This document shows positions 16,500 to 23,101 of a DNA stretch of 30,485 nt, in pieces. The DNA comes from a virus. The position numbers and the translations under genes were made by a program. The notes under the pieces are model-generated. The model was not told where the DNA came from. It did not search any database and saw only the letters and a program-made list of their open reading frames with translations. Position 1 is the first letter of the stretch; every line of letters starts with the position of its first letter. The DNA is taken from positions 1 through 30,485 of the IMG/VR virus record IMGVR_UViG_3300035224_000007; one strand, written 5' to 3'.

Positions 16500-16749
16500 T
16501 GAAGTTTATTATAGGTATGTTTAGTGTTTCACTATTACTTGTTACATCAACTCTTTGTTGAGGTTTACCATAAAAGTACTCAAAGAATAATTTAACTGCC
16601 CATTGTTCTTTGTTCTTTAAACCTACCTCTAAAGACTTTAAAGCATCTGCGTTCATTGGAGTTAAGTTCTCTATTAACTTTTGTTCTTCTGCTTTGCCTT
16701 TGCGACCAGCACCTTCTCTTTTACCTCCGTTGTTTATTCGTTTATCCAT
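16480..16749 (-). CDS. terS: Terminase small subunit, 89 aa
   Basis: The ATG at 16749 gives MDKRINNGGKREGAGRKGKA, the usual N-terminus of small terminase subunits in Bacteroidota phages (GG+R.GAGRKG). It is followed by helices LIENLTPMNADALKSLEVGL and NKEQWAVKLFFEYFYGKPQQ, and an acidic end. It binds the packaging site and recruits TerL. A longer frame could begin at TTG 16773, but ATG 16749 keeps a 30-nt leader after the late-type motif at 16780-16809 and is preferred. The end overlaps the TerL start by 20 nt. Confidence 0.8.
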   Translation of the reverse strand: MDKRINNGGKREGAGRKGKAEEQKLIENLTPMNADALKSLEVGLKNKEQWAVKLFFEYFYGKPQQRVDVTSNSETLNIPIINFIESETE

Positions 16750-16779
16750 AATTGAAATAGATTGATTATTCAATCTTTA

Positions 16780-16809
16780 TATATAATAGAAATTAGTTGT
16801 ATTCGTTTG
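16780..16809 (-). promoter_or_regulatory. Putative phage late promoter L1 (CAAAC-N15-CTATTATATA)
   Basis: CAAAC at 16809-16805, 15-nt spacer, CTATTATATA at 16789-16780. The copy overlaps the last codons and stop of the NinB-like gene, so the motif is conserved here even within coding sequence. It lies 30 nt upstream of the TerS ATG (16749), the longest leader of the five. The leader holds a short inverted repeat (GATTGA / TCAATC). Confidence 0.68.
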
Positions 16810-17176
16810 GTAGCATTAATCTTATTCCTAACTCTGTCATTGCCCATATTCTTATCTGCTCTGCATAGATTTCAAATGCTTTAGTGTTTAGTGTTGCAGT
16901 ACTTCCTATCTTGTTTATACCTACCTTCTTATCGTTTATCTCTAACATCTCCCATTCTTGTAGAAACTTTGCTCTTAGTATATCGTGCATTTCATTAGGG
17001 AAATATCCTAACTCATCAGATAGTGTTTGTACAATACATTTCCAATAATAGTTATTCTGCATATTTGATCTATTGTTTCTTTGTTTCTTTACATCTACTA
17101 TGTAATCGTTCCCTAACTCTTTTAAATAGTTTATCAGACTTTGCTTGTCTTTACTATCCTTTATTACAAATTTCAA
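16793..17176 (-). CDS. ninB: NinB-like recombination protein, 127 aa
   Basis: A 127-residue protein with VDVKKQRNNRSNMQNNYYWK (about residues 28-47), matching the conserved 'R+.R+..QN..yW' element of the lambda NinB/Orf family, then QTLSDELGYFPNEMHDILRA and a C-terminal EIYAEQIRIWAMTELGI. NinB proteins bind SSB-coated single-stranded DNA and assist recombination, which fits the SSB-like gene in the same operon. It overlaps the methyltransferase stop by 4 nt. Its 3' end carries the TerS promoter motif. A more distant family cannot be excluded. Confidence 0.68.
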   Translation of the reverse strand: MKFVIKDSKDKQSLINYLKELGNDYIVDVKKQRNNRSNMQNNYYWKCIVQTLSDELGYFPNEMHDILRAKFLQEWEMLEINDKKVGINKIGSTATLNTKAFEIYAEQIRIWAMTELGIRLMLPNEYN

Positions 17177-17910
17177 AATAATTGTTTTTGTAGTTCTTTT
17201 TTATTAATTCTTTCTGTTGCTATCTTAAAGTAGTTTTCTTCTTTCTCTATTCCTATAAAGTTTCTATTAAAATTCTTTGCTGCTACTCCTGTTGTTCCAC
17301 TTCCCATTGTAAAATCTAAAACAGTTTCGTTTTCATTTGTGTAAGTTTTTATTAGGTATTCCATTAATGCAACAGGTTTTTGTGTGGGATGTATTGGTGG
17401 GTGTGGTCTACTATATTTTAATACTTGTCTTGGATATTTCTCGTTACCTTCTCTATTGACTCTTTTAAAATTTCCATATAAATTATTATTTTTGCAAGTT
17501 ATATCATTAATTGCTTTGCCTATTGAATTAGATTTTTTACCTATTGTCATTATAGGATTGTAAGTGCATTGTTTTTTATAAAATACAGATATGTTTTCCA
17601 CATTTCTCAAAGGCTGTTTTTTAGAATTAAGATGTCCACTTGGTCTATCTTTTTCCCATATCCAATCATATTTATAATTTTTAATATTACTCATTCTTAA
17701 AGCACTACTAAAAGGTTCACTTCCAAAAAGAACAATAGCACCATTAGGTTTAATTATTCTGTTTAATTGCACCCACATCAAATTAAAATTAATTACACTA
17801 TCCCATTTACAAGCAGTTGTACCATAAGGAGGGTCTGTTATTATAGCATCTATACTTTCATTTTTAATTGATTTCATTACTTCTAAACAATCTCCTAATA
17901 TTAAATCCAT
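17173..17910 (-). CDS. DNA methyltransferase (DPPY type, N6-adenine or N4-cytosine), 245 aa
   Basis: An SAM-dependent amino-methyltransferase. DPPY is at residues 26-29 (ITDPPYG) and the SAM-binding motif LDFTMGSGTTGVAA is at about 198-211, with HPTQKPVALMEYLI (174-187) between. The catalytic motif precedes the SAM-binding motif, the beta-class order. With 245 residues it has only a short target-recognition region (about 85-165). No restriction nuclease is nearby, so self-protection against host restriction or modification of phage DNA is likely. It lies 2 nt after the zinc-ribbon gene. Target sequence cannot be read from the protein. Confidence 0.9.
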   Translation of the reverse strand: MDLILGDCLEVMKSIKNESIDAIITDPPYGTTACKWDSVINFNLMWVQLNRIIKPNGAIVLFGSEPFSSALRMSNIKNYKYDWIWEKDRPSGHLNSKKQPLRNVENISVFYKKQCTYNPIMTIGKKSNSIGKAINDITCKNNNLYGNFKRVNREGNEKYPRQVLKYSRPHPPIHPTQKPVALMEYLIKTYTNENETVLDFTMGSGTTGVAAKNFNRNFIGIEKEENYFKIATERINKKELQKQLF

Positions 17911-17912
17911 AG

Positions 17913-18149
17913 TTAGCTAGTAAGTTTTGCTTTTGTGTCTTTCCACATTCTATCTTTGCTTTTACTTAGTGATGGTTCTGTTCTTTTAATACTAGGAAAC
18001 CCACCAAATGCTTTTTGTACTTCCTGCATATATTCTCCACACTTTGGACATTCTGAGCCAATATGACAAACCTTATTGTCTATTATTTTCATAGTGATTT
18101 TACTTAATTCTTTTTTTATTTCACATTTATTACATTGATATTCTAACAT
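17913..18149 (-). CDS. Small zinc-ribbon-like protein, 78 aa
   Basis: A 78-residue protein with CNKC (Cys6, Cys9) and CPKC (Cys34, Cys37), spaced as in a zinc ribbon (FmdB/rubredoxin-like appearance), plus Cys28. The tail is basic (KSKDRMWKDTKAKLTS). The role is unknown; nucleic acid binding is plausible. The gene is preceded by an 83-nt leader with a strong predicted RNA fold (18163-18231), so its translation or the stability of its mRNA may be controlled, and it starts the small unit with the methyltransferase and NinB-like genes. Confidence 0.72.
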   Translation of the reverse strand: MLEYQCNKCEIKKELSKITMKIIDNKVCHIGSECPKCGEYMQEVQKAFGGFPSIKRTEPSLSKSKDRMWKDTKAKLTS

Positions 18150-18162
18150 AGTTTATAGTTTA

Positions 18163-18231
18163 AAAATAAAGGAGAGCATTTAAAACATTTAATATATTAA
18201 AGTTGGCAGTATGCCTACCCTCCCTTATTTA
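18163..18231 (-). ncRNA. Putative structured RNA element (three-helix junction) in leader of zinc-ribbon gene
   Basis: On the minus strand the bases 18230-18217 and 18177-18164 can pair as a 14-bp closing helix. Three of the pairs are G-U, and these same positions would be A-C mismatches if the plus strand folded, so the structure favours the transcribed strand. Inside are a GGCA-TAC-TGCC hairpin (18215-18205) and a palindrome TTTAATATATTAAA (18201-18188). This occupies nearly the whole gap between the DUF3310 stop and the next ATG. It could be a cis-regulator, processing site or small RNA. No known RNA family is recognised. Confidence 0.55.
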
Positions 18232-18232
18232 G

Positions 18233-18469
18233 TTATATATGACTTATTCTAGGTTTCTTCTTCTTCTGTTCTATCTCATCTAACTCAAACTCCAAATGGT
18301 GTATAGCTTTCTTTATACATTCCTCAGGAGAATTATGTTTAAAGTTTGCTCTTAGTAAATATGTTACTGCATTACCTACGTTGTAAGTTAATTCCCAATC
18401 AGATATTACTTTTCTTGCTTCGTATTTATAATTCCTTCCTATATAATAATCAGGTATTTTATTTTTCAT
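18233..18469 (-). CDS. DUF3310-like protein, 78 aa
   Basis: A 78-residue protein with YYIGRNYKYEARKVISDWEL, the conserved NVGNAVTYLLRANFKHN (about residues 30-46) and CIKKAIHHLEFELDEIEQ. The 'GNA..YL.R...K....e...KA..hl' pattern is that of DUF3310, small helical phage proteins sometimes labelled nucleotide kinase-like without proof. It sits 3 nt after the cysteine-cluster gene and before the structured RNA element. A role in nucleotide metabolism is only the usual guess. Confidence 0.72.
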   Translation of the reverse strand: MKNKIPDYYIGRNYKYEARKVISDWELTYNVGNAVTYLLRANFKHNSPEECIKKAIHHLEFELDEIEQKKKKPRISHI

Positions 18470-18472
18470 CTT

Positions 18473-18874
18473 TTATGTTTTATATTTTTCTACTATTTGT
18501 CTTATTCCGTGATAGCAACTATTTAAACAAGAGCCACAATTACTCGTAGTTTTATAGTTGGCATTATATATAGTATTATATAATTCAATCATTTTCTTTT
18601 TTACTGTTACGTTCTTTGCTACTCCTGTCTTTACATCTTTCCAAATTAATAGACATTCTTCTATTAGTTCTTCAGGTATGTCATCAGGTCTTTCTACTTC
18701 TGTTGTCTTACCCCAATACTTCTGTGGACATTCCATTACTCCTATCCTGGCTTTTACTTTCATAAAACATAAGCAGACCTTACAAGTACCTGTAGGTTTA
18801 AAGTAATATACACATTCCCTACATAATGCTATGCGTTCTTGATACACCTCATCTTTGACAAAGAAATTACTCAT
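18473..18874 (-). CDS. Cysteine-cluster (zinc-binding) protein, 133 aa
   Basis: The N-terminal half has Cys18, Cys21, Cys31, Cys34, Cys36 and Cys49 (ALCRECVYYF, TCKVCLCFMKVKARI, ECPQKYW), likely binding one or two zinc ions. A second cluster lies at the C-terminus (Cys113, Cys116, Cys120; SNCGSCLNSCYHGI). I recall this arrangement in a widespread family of Bacteroidota phages, with no known function. The gene overlaps the sigma-like gene by 8 nt, so the two are probably made together. A partner of the sigma-like factor or of RNA polymerase is a possibility suggested by coupling only. Confidence 0.7.
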   Translation of the reverse strand: MSNFFVKDEVYQERIALCRECVYYFKPTGTCKVCLCFMKVKARIGVMECPQKYWGKTTEVERPDDIPEELIEECLLIWKDVKTGVAKNVTVKKKMIELYNTIYNANYKTTSNCGSCLNSCYHGIRQIVEKYKT

Positions 18875-19433
18875 CTAACAATTCTTTAAGTTGTTCTCTT
18901 ACTTTGTCTATAGTCGTGAATAAACTATTTCTGCTTATACCTGTCTTTTTCGCAAGTCCCGTTAGTGTATTACCCTCGTAATAATATAACTTAAATACAG
19001 AAGCATCATACCAGTAAACATTTTCTTCTAATGCTTGATCAATAAGTTCTAGTTTTTGCCATTGTTTATATTCTTCAGCATTAGGTATGTTGTATAGATT
19101 CTTTTCATTAGATGTTTCTCCACTTTCTGTTATGTCATAAGTTAAACTACTTGCTTGTGCATCTAAGTATGTATAGTATTTCTTATACTTATAATAGTAT
19201 GGACTTCGTGGACTTGTAAAACTTCTTCTTAATACTACTGCACCATATCTTATTAATCCTTTTTCTCCATCTTTATTGTATATGTCTTTGAGAACTGTTG
19301 GATTCATTTGCAAAAAATACATTAGACATTCTTGTACTGCTTCTTCTATTTCATTTATATCGTGAGTAAAAGCATAGGACATCTTTACAAATGTCTTTCT
19401 ACAATCTGCTACTGCCTGATATACTTTATTCAT
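18867..19433 (-). CDS. Sigma-70-like factor (putative late gene regulator), 188 aa
   Basis: The C-terminus (about residues 130-186) reads like sigma region 4: LIDQALEENVYWYDASVFKL, YYYEGNTLTGLAKKTGISRN, SLFTTIDKVREQLKELL, with a clear helix-turn-helix at about 155-180. The N-terminal part (HDINEIEEAVQECLMYFLQM) recalls region 2 of ECF-type factors, but weakly. Such proteins are known in Bacteroidota phages, mostly without proven targets. It is in the early operon behind a host-type promoter, and it is the best candidate in this genome to recognise the CAAAC/CTATTATATA motif before late genes. It overlaps both neighbours by 8 nt. Alternative: a simple HTH DNA-binding regulator. Confidence 0.75.
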   Translation of the reverse strand: MNKVYQAVADCRKTFVKMSYAFTHDINEIEEAVQECLMYFLQMNPTVLKDIYNKDGEKGLIRYGAVVLRRSFTSPRSPYYYKYKKYYTYLDAQASSLTYDITESGETSNEKNLYNIPNAEEYKQWQKLELIDQALEENVYWYDASVFKLYYYEGNTLTGLAKKTGISRNSLFTTIDKVREQLKELLDE

Positions 19434-19785
19434 TTTTATAATCTATATTGCTTAAATTAATAACACAATCTTCTAAATACTTATCAAGCAAAACCCTATA
19501 TGCTCTTAATGATTCTCTATTTCTTTTTGTTTCTAATGCAGCAAAGTAACCATTACAACATACTGAAAGGTTAATAGGTAGTATCATCAACCAATCATTC
19601 CAGTTCCCTTTATCTAAACCTTCTTCTCCATATCCGTTATGGTAGTTTATTATTAAATCTACCACTTCTACAAATGAATTATATTTTGTTTCTGATGATG
19701 ATTCTTTTACAAAAGATAACACTAACTTTAAATATTCTTCTATGTAAATTTGATGTTGTATACTTGAATAAACAGGTTTTACCAT
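19426..19785 (-). CDS. Unknown early protein, 119 aa
   Basis: I choose ATG 19785 (MVKPVYSSIQHQIYIEEYLK); a TTG two codons upstream is a weaker start. The protein is helical, with a cysteine pair CC (NLSVCCNGYFAALETKRNRE) and an acidic/aromatic stretch GYGEEGLDKGNWNDWLMILP. I do not recognise a family. It lies 21 nt after NinG and overlaps the sigma-like gene by 8 nt, so it is part of the early operon. TATATTTG stands 3 nt before the ATG but lacks an upstream TTG at the right distance. Confidence 0.65.
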   Translation of the reverse strand: MVKPVYSSIQHQIYIEEYLKLVLSFVKESSSETKYNSFVEVVDLIINYHNGYGEEGLDKGNWNDWLMILPINLSVCCNGYFAALETKRNRESLRAYRVLLDKYLEDCVINLSNIDYKNE

Positions 19786-19806
19786 TCTCAAATATAAATA
19801 AATTAA

Positions 19807-20214
19807 TTATTCTATATTTTTTTCTTGTTTGATTTTATTAACAACTGATTTATAATAAGTTATCTTTTCTTCATAATCTATGCGCATCATTTTAAAAGTC
19901 TGTCTAGCTTTTAATTGCAATTCTTCAGCAGTGCCTAATCCATACTTAGCATCTAAGTTAAGACCAAATTGCCACTGCATACCTTGTTCAAACATATTAC
20001 ACTTAACACACTGTATTTGATTTCTTTCATCATAACGAGTAGCCATAAATCTTCTTGATTGAAAATGTCCACACTGCATACCTGATTTGTAATGTGCTAT
20101 TTTACCACAAGTAAAGCATTGAACTACACCCATATCTGTAGCATCTCTAAGTCTTATGTATAAGCTAAACCATTTGTCTAACTCTTTCTTTAATTTACTT
20201 ATTGTCTTTTTCAT
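19807..20214 (-). CDS. ninG: NinG (Rap)-like recombination endonuclease, 135 aa
   Basis: The protein matches the lambda NinG/Rap family: N-terminal SKLKKELDKWFSLYIRLRDA, a CxxC pair (Cys33, Cys36), CGHFQSRR (Cys48, His50), then YDERNQIQCVKCN (Cys69, Cys72). The Cys/His set is that of an HNH-like zinc-binding fold. Lambda Rap is a structure-specific nuclease cutting recombination and replication branches. It overlaps the preceding gene by 4 nt. With the NinB-like gene and the SSB it forms a recombination/repair set, although no recombinase (RecT, Erf, RecA-like) is visible. At 135 residues it is shorter than lambda NinG. Confidence 0.87.
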   Translation of the reverse strand: MKKTISKLKKELDKWFSLYIRLRDATDMGVVQCFTCGKIAHYKSGMQCGHFQSRRFMATRYDERNQIQCVKCNMFEQGMQWQFGLNLDAKYGLGTAEELQLKARQTFKMMRIDYEEKITYYKSVVNKIKQEKNIE

Positions 20215-20624
20215 ATACTCTTAATTAGATCAGCAACCTTTGTCCAATCTTTATTAGTGCTAGTATTTTTATTTTTGTATAATACACGCAATAAATTTAA
20301 AGCATCATTAATTCTTTGCTTCTTAGTCTTATTAGTATTCTTTACATTTACAGGAAGTTTATCTGTTAAATCCCATTCTATTGATGTTCTTCCTGTAACA
20401 GTACACGTTCTATTTTGAACCTCATAAATAACTCCAAGTTTTCTTAATTCAGTAAACCTTGTTGCTTCTTGTTTTATGATATTCATAGTTGCATATACTT
20501 CTCTAGTTGTAGAGGGTTTTCCCATTGCTAATAAAGCTGAATAAACCCTAAATCTCATATTAGATAAAAGCCCTTCTGACTTAATTTGATTATAGCAGTC
20601 TATTGATGTTTGTCTTGTTTTCAT
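20211..20624 (-). CDS. Winged-helix DNA-binding protein, 137 aa
   Basis: Residues 1-95 look like a winged helix: MRFRVYSALLAMGKPSTTRE, VYATMNIIKQEATRFTELRK, LGVIYEVQNRTCTVTGR, ending in the wing and EWDLTDKLP. I recall this family in many phages as a MarR-like HTH protein of unknown role. The C-terminal 40 residues are basic and helical. It overlaps NinG by 4 nt and starts 1 nt after the preceding stop. A regulator or replication accessory is possible. Confidence 0.72.
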   Translation of the reverse strand: MKTRQTSIDCYNQIKSEGLLSNMRFRVYSALLAMGKPSTTREVYATMNIIKQEATRFTELRKLGVIYEVQNRTCTVTGRTSIEWDLTDKLPVNVKNTNKTKKQRINDALNLLRVLYKNKNTSTNKDWTKVADLIKSI

Positions 20625-20625
20625 T

Positions 20626-20904
20626 TTAACCCCATATTAATTTTTGTTCAAACACAGGTGCAGGTTTAAAGTATAAGTATTTAGCTATAGTTGTTTGTTT
20701 ACCAAATCTTGATTTTACTTTTAATTCAGATGTATGTATTTTATAACCATCCTTTTTTAATTTATATATAATATCAGCAAGTCTAGTAGCACCATATTCT
20801 TTTATTGCTTCCCAACTTGTAATATGTCCATAGTTTTTTAAATGCCATTTAATTGCATCCTTTTGTGTTTTAACTTGATCCTTTGTAATTTTAATTGTTT
20901 TCAT
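20626..20904 (-). CDS. Helix-turn-helix protein (HTH_39-like), 92 aa
   Basis: The central part AIKWHLKNYGHITSWEAIKEYGATRLADIIYKLKKDGYKI (about residues 17-56, in pieces) follows the HTH_39 pattern 'i..hL..yGsitswEAi..yG.tRL...I..Lrk.Gy.I', a short DNA-binding domain common in phages. The remaining residues form a likely wing (KSRFGKQTTIAKYLYF). The start overlaps the preceding stop by 4 nt. Its role is unknown; control of the early operon or replication is plausible. Confidence 0.75.
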   Translation of the reverse strand: MKTIKITKDQVKTQKDAIKWHLKNYGHITSWEAIKEYGATRLADIIYKLKKDGYKIHTSELKVKSRFGKQTTIAKYLYFKPAPVFEQKLIWG

Positions 20905-21269
20905 TTTAATAATTTTTTAGGTTCTTGATAAAAAGGTACTTCTTTTGGATTCTTGTTTAAAGTGTGTACAGAATAATAAGCACTATTGACAGTTTTTTTG
21001 TGTTCTATTATCCACCTAAAAAAAGTCTTAATATTTAAGTAAGGATCAAAATTACAATACCTTACTCCTATATGAAAAGCATCCTCTATTTGATTAAAGG
21101 TCATTCTTCTAAACCTATTCTCTTTTTTTAAATCTTCTGCAAATATTTTAGCCAGACTAGCCATTGATTTAGCATCTGCTCTGTGTCCTAACTCTACTGA
21201 AGTCTTAGCTATTAAGTCTAAAGTTTTACTTGTTAGTTCTTTAATATCTTCTTCCTGAAGTGTTTTCAT
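20901..21269 (-). CDS. Unknown replication-region protein, 122 aa
   Basis: A helical 122-residue protein: SMASLAKIFAEDLKKENRFR, RMTFNQIEDAFHIGVRYCNF, DPYLNIKTFFRWIIEHKKTV. The 'F...t..qi..AF..G.r' layout is reminiscent of small helicase-loader-like phage proteins, but I cannot support this firmly. Its position directly after the HTH initiator-like gene is compatible with recruiting a host helicase, since no phage helicase is present. The start and stop overlap neighbours by 4 nt on both sides. Confidence 0.65.
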   Translation of the reverse strand: MKTLQEEDIKELTSKTLDLIAKTSVELGHRADAKSMASLAKIFAEDLKKENRFRRMTFNQIEDAFHIGVRYCNFDPYLNIKTFFRWIIEHKKTVNSAYYSVHTLNKNPKEVPFYQEPKKLLK

Positions 21270-21472
21270 TTTCTATAGTTTTTTAATTTATATTTAGTCA
21301 TATCATTTATTACTTTAAAAGTATTATCTCTATAAGTTGTAGTTAAAGATACTAATCTGTTATTAACCTCTTGCATACCACTATACTTAAAGTAATGATC
21401 TAACTCTATAAAGTTTTCTTTTTTAATTAAAGCTATAACTTTTCTATATTTTAATTCTTCTACTATATTCAT
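21266..21472 (-). CDS. Small early protein, 68 aa
   Basis: I choose ATG 21472, which overlaps the preceding TGA as ATGA, the typical joint in this operon. A longer frame from ATG 21496 would add 8 residues within the upstream gene. The protein is short, basic and helical (MNIVEELKYRKVIALIKKEN, YFKYSGMQEVNNRLVSLTTT). I do not recognise a family. It lies between the initiator-like and the putative helicase-loader-like genes, so a replication accessory role is possible. Confidence 0.62.
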   Translation of the reverse strand: MNIVEELKYRKVIALIKKENFIELDHYFKYSGMQEVNNRLVSLTTTYRDNTFKVINDMTKYKLKNYRK

Positions 21473-22071
21473 AATAATTCTTTTGCTTTCTGCCATTCAC
21501 TAATTTGTGAATCCAATTTAGATACACCTTTGCTTTTAGGTTTATCCCACTTGTCTGAGTTTTTTGACCACCTAGCTAATCTTAGTTTAATCTCAAATGT
21601 ACCCTGCTTTTGATACCTCATCTTCTTAACACCCTCTGTCCAGTAACTAATAAAATCTTCTTTCATTTCTTTTGGGTAATCAAAAAACATAACCTGATTA
21701 ATAAATTTTTCCTTTATAGATATATTATTACTTGTAGTATTAATACTTGTACTAATACCTTTCATCTTTTCGTGTATAGGGCTATCCATATTTTTCGTGA
21801 TACCTATACATCTTTTAATGATTTGCTTATTAGAATCTCTTTCTATATTAATAATTATAAACCCATAATTTTTTAAATCAGATAACCAAGATGATACTGT
21901 GTTTTTATTTACATTATATAATTCAGCAAAGTATTTGTTAGATGCAAAACAAAAACCATATTTATTACTTAAAGCAGTTATCTCTCCATACATTAACTTA
22001 GCATTAGGTTTTAAATCTGAATACCTTACGTTAGCAGGTATTATAGCATAGTAGTTAGGGTTTTCTTTCAT
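21469..22071 (-). CDS. Replication initiator-like protein with N-terminal HTH (HTH_36 type), 200 aa
   Basis: Residues 5-75 fit the helix-turn-helix of phage/plasmid initiators: YYAIIPANVRYSDLKPNAKL, MYGEITALSNKYGFCFASNK, YFAELYNVNKNTVSSWLSDL, KNYGFIII. The C-terminal region (FFDYPKEMKEDFISYWTEGV, RYQKQGTFEIKLRLARWSKN) is similar to the end of replication-initiation or O-protein-like families that contact DNA or the helicase. No polymerase or helicase gene follows, so the host machinery is likely recruited. It overlaps the DnaA-like gene by 4 nt. The HTH is well supported; the initiator role is inferred. Confidence 0.75.
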   Translation of the reverse strand: MKENPNYYAIIPANVRYSDLKPNAKLMYGEITALSNKYGFCFASNKYFAELYNVNKNTVSSWLSDLKNYGFIIINIERDSNKQIIKRCIGITKNMDSPIHEKMKGISTSINTTSNNISIKEKFINQVMFFDYPKEMKEDFISYWTEGVKKMRYQKQGTFEIKLRLARWSKNSDKWDKPKSKGVSKLDSQISEWQKAKELL

Positions 22072-22580
22072 ATTGTTATAATCTGTAATGTATAATTGTA
22101 ATCTTTTAAAACACTTTTTATTAAATTAGTGTTATTAGAAAACTCTAAGTAGGTAGTTTTTATTGTATAACTACTACTTCCACTTTTAATTTTTAACTTT
22201 ACTTGTGCCTTTTTAGAAATTACAATACCATTAGAAATCAAGAACATCCTTAAAGATTCTGAATCTATAAATACTTTTTTAGAATTATTAATATCTGTAT
22301 AGCTATTATATACTTTATTAAATATTTCTCTATAATATGGAAAAGATGCGTAGTTATGCTTATGACATTTTTTATAATGTATTATAGAAGTTCTATGCCT
22401 ATTTATAACATCAGCAATAATCTCAGAATTTATCTTTTCTAATCTACCAATTACAGATGCTACCATTCTAGGTATCTGTATATTATGCTTCCTAGTTTTA
22501 TCACTTAAAGAACCCTCTTGTAACCCTACTAGATTAGTAGTAAGGGTACAAAGAAGTTCAAATTTTTCTCTATCTGTCAT
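22068..22580 (-). CDS. DnaA domain IV-like DNA-binding protein, 170 aa
   Basis: Residues about 29-70 (RKHNIQIPRMVASVIGRLEK, INSEIIADVINRHRTSIIHY) follow the C-terminal DNA-binding domain of DnaA: an 'R....i..pR.ia..l' helix and a 'i...i.rhRtsiiHy' helix like the signature that contacts DnaA boxes. There is no ATPase (no Walker A), so it is a stand-alone domain with a different C-terminal half (100-170). It could bind the phage origin together with the HTH initiator-like protein encoded next to it. It starts 2 nt after the SSB stop. A good candidate for origin recognition, but unproven. Confidence 0.65.
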   Translation of the reverse strand: MTDREKFELLCTLTTNLVGLQEGSLSDKTRKHNIQIPRMVASVIGRLEKINSEIIADVINRHRTSIIHYKKCHKHNYASFPYYREIFNKVYNSYTDINNSKKVFIDSESLRMFLISNGIVISKKAQVKLKIKSGSSSYTIKTTYLEFSNNTNLIKSVLKDYNYTLQIITI

Positions 22581-22582
22581 AA

Positions 22583-23095
22583 TTAAAATGGTAAATCATC
22601 AGGTGTAGAATCTTTAAACTTTGCATCAAAAGCAGAAACATATTTATTAGGATCAGTTATTTCATCTATTTTGTTTTTTAATCTACTATCAAAATTATCT
22701 GATGTATTATTTAAACCCATAACCCAGTCATAAAACGTTTGAGCATTTTTTAAAACATCTTCAACAGTGCAATTATTATCAAATTCAATAGCTGATTTTA
22801 AAACTGATAACTTTGAAATTACTTTTTGTCTATCAGGATTATCATTTGAAGAATTACTAAATGAATTATTAAAAGAATCAGGTTTTATATAAACAGGTTT
22901 TACTTTAGGAAACTTACCATCTGTGTATTCATAATCTGTTTTACTTCCTATGTTAAATTTATCTTGATCTTTATTTTTAGATGAGTATTCTCCTACATCT
23001 CCATTTTCAAAACCAATTTCAAATTTATACATCATTCCATATTTACCTTCCCAAGTACCATTAGATTGTACACTTGTTACTTTACTATTTTTCAT
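22583..23095 (-). CDS. SSB-like single-stranded DNA-binding protein, 170 aa
   Basis: The N-terminal third looks like an OB fold (VTSVQSNGTWEGKYGMMYKF, EIGFENGDVGEYSSKN). The middle is an Asn/Ser-rich linker (FNNSFSNSSNDN), and the last residues are STPDDLPF, the acidic DDLPF tail of SSB proteins that recruits partner enzymes. A helical segment (about 90-125) lies between linker and tail. The tail is strong evidence for the SSB-like role. In this operon the NinB-like and NinG-like products are the obvious partners. Overall similarity to bacterial SSB is low, and this is the atypical phage type. Confidence 0.82.
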   Translation of the reverse strand: MKNSKVTSVQSNGTWEGKYGMMYKFEIGFENGDVGEYSSKNKDQDKFNIGSKTDYEYTDGKFPKVKPVYIKPDSFNNSFSNSSNDNPDRQKVISKLSVLKSAIEFDNNCTVEDVLKNAQTFYDWVMGLNNTSDNFDSRLKNKIDEITDPNKYVSAFDAKFKDSTPDDLPF

Positions 23096-23101
23096 ATTTA
23101 T

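Noticed and set aside
16750-16773. TTG start giving a longer terminase small subunit
   Set aside because: ATG 16749 yields the typical N-terminus with GGKREGAGRKG, and the extra residues lie in the leader of the late-type promoter.
19789-19796. TATATTTG box directly upstream of ATG 19785 as a second host-type promoter
   Set aside because: No TTG occurs at the needed 19-21 nt distance; in AT-rich DNA a lone box is expected by chance.
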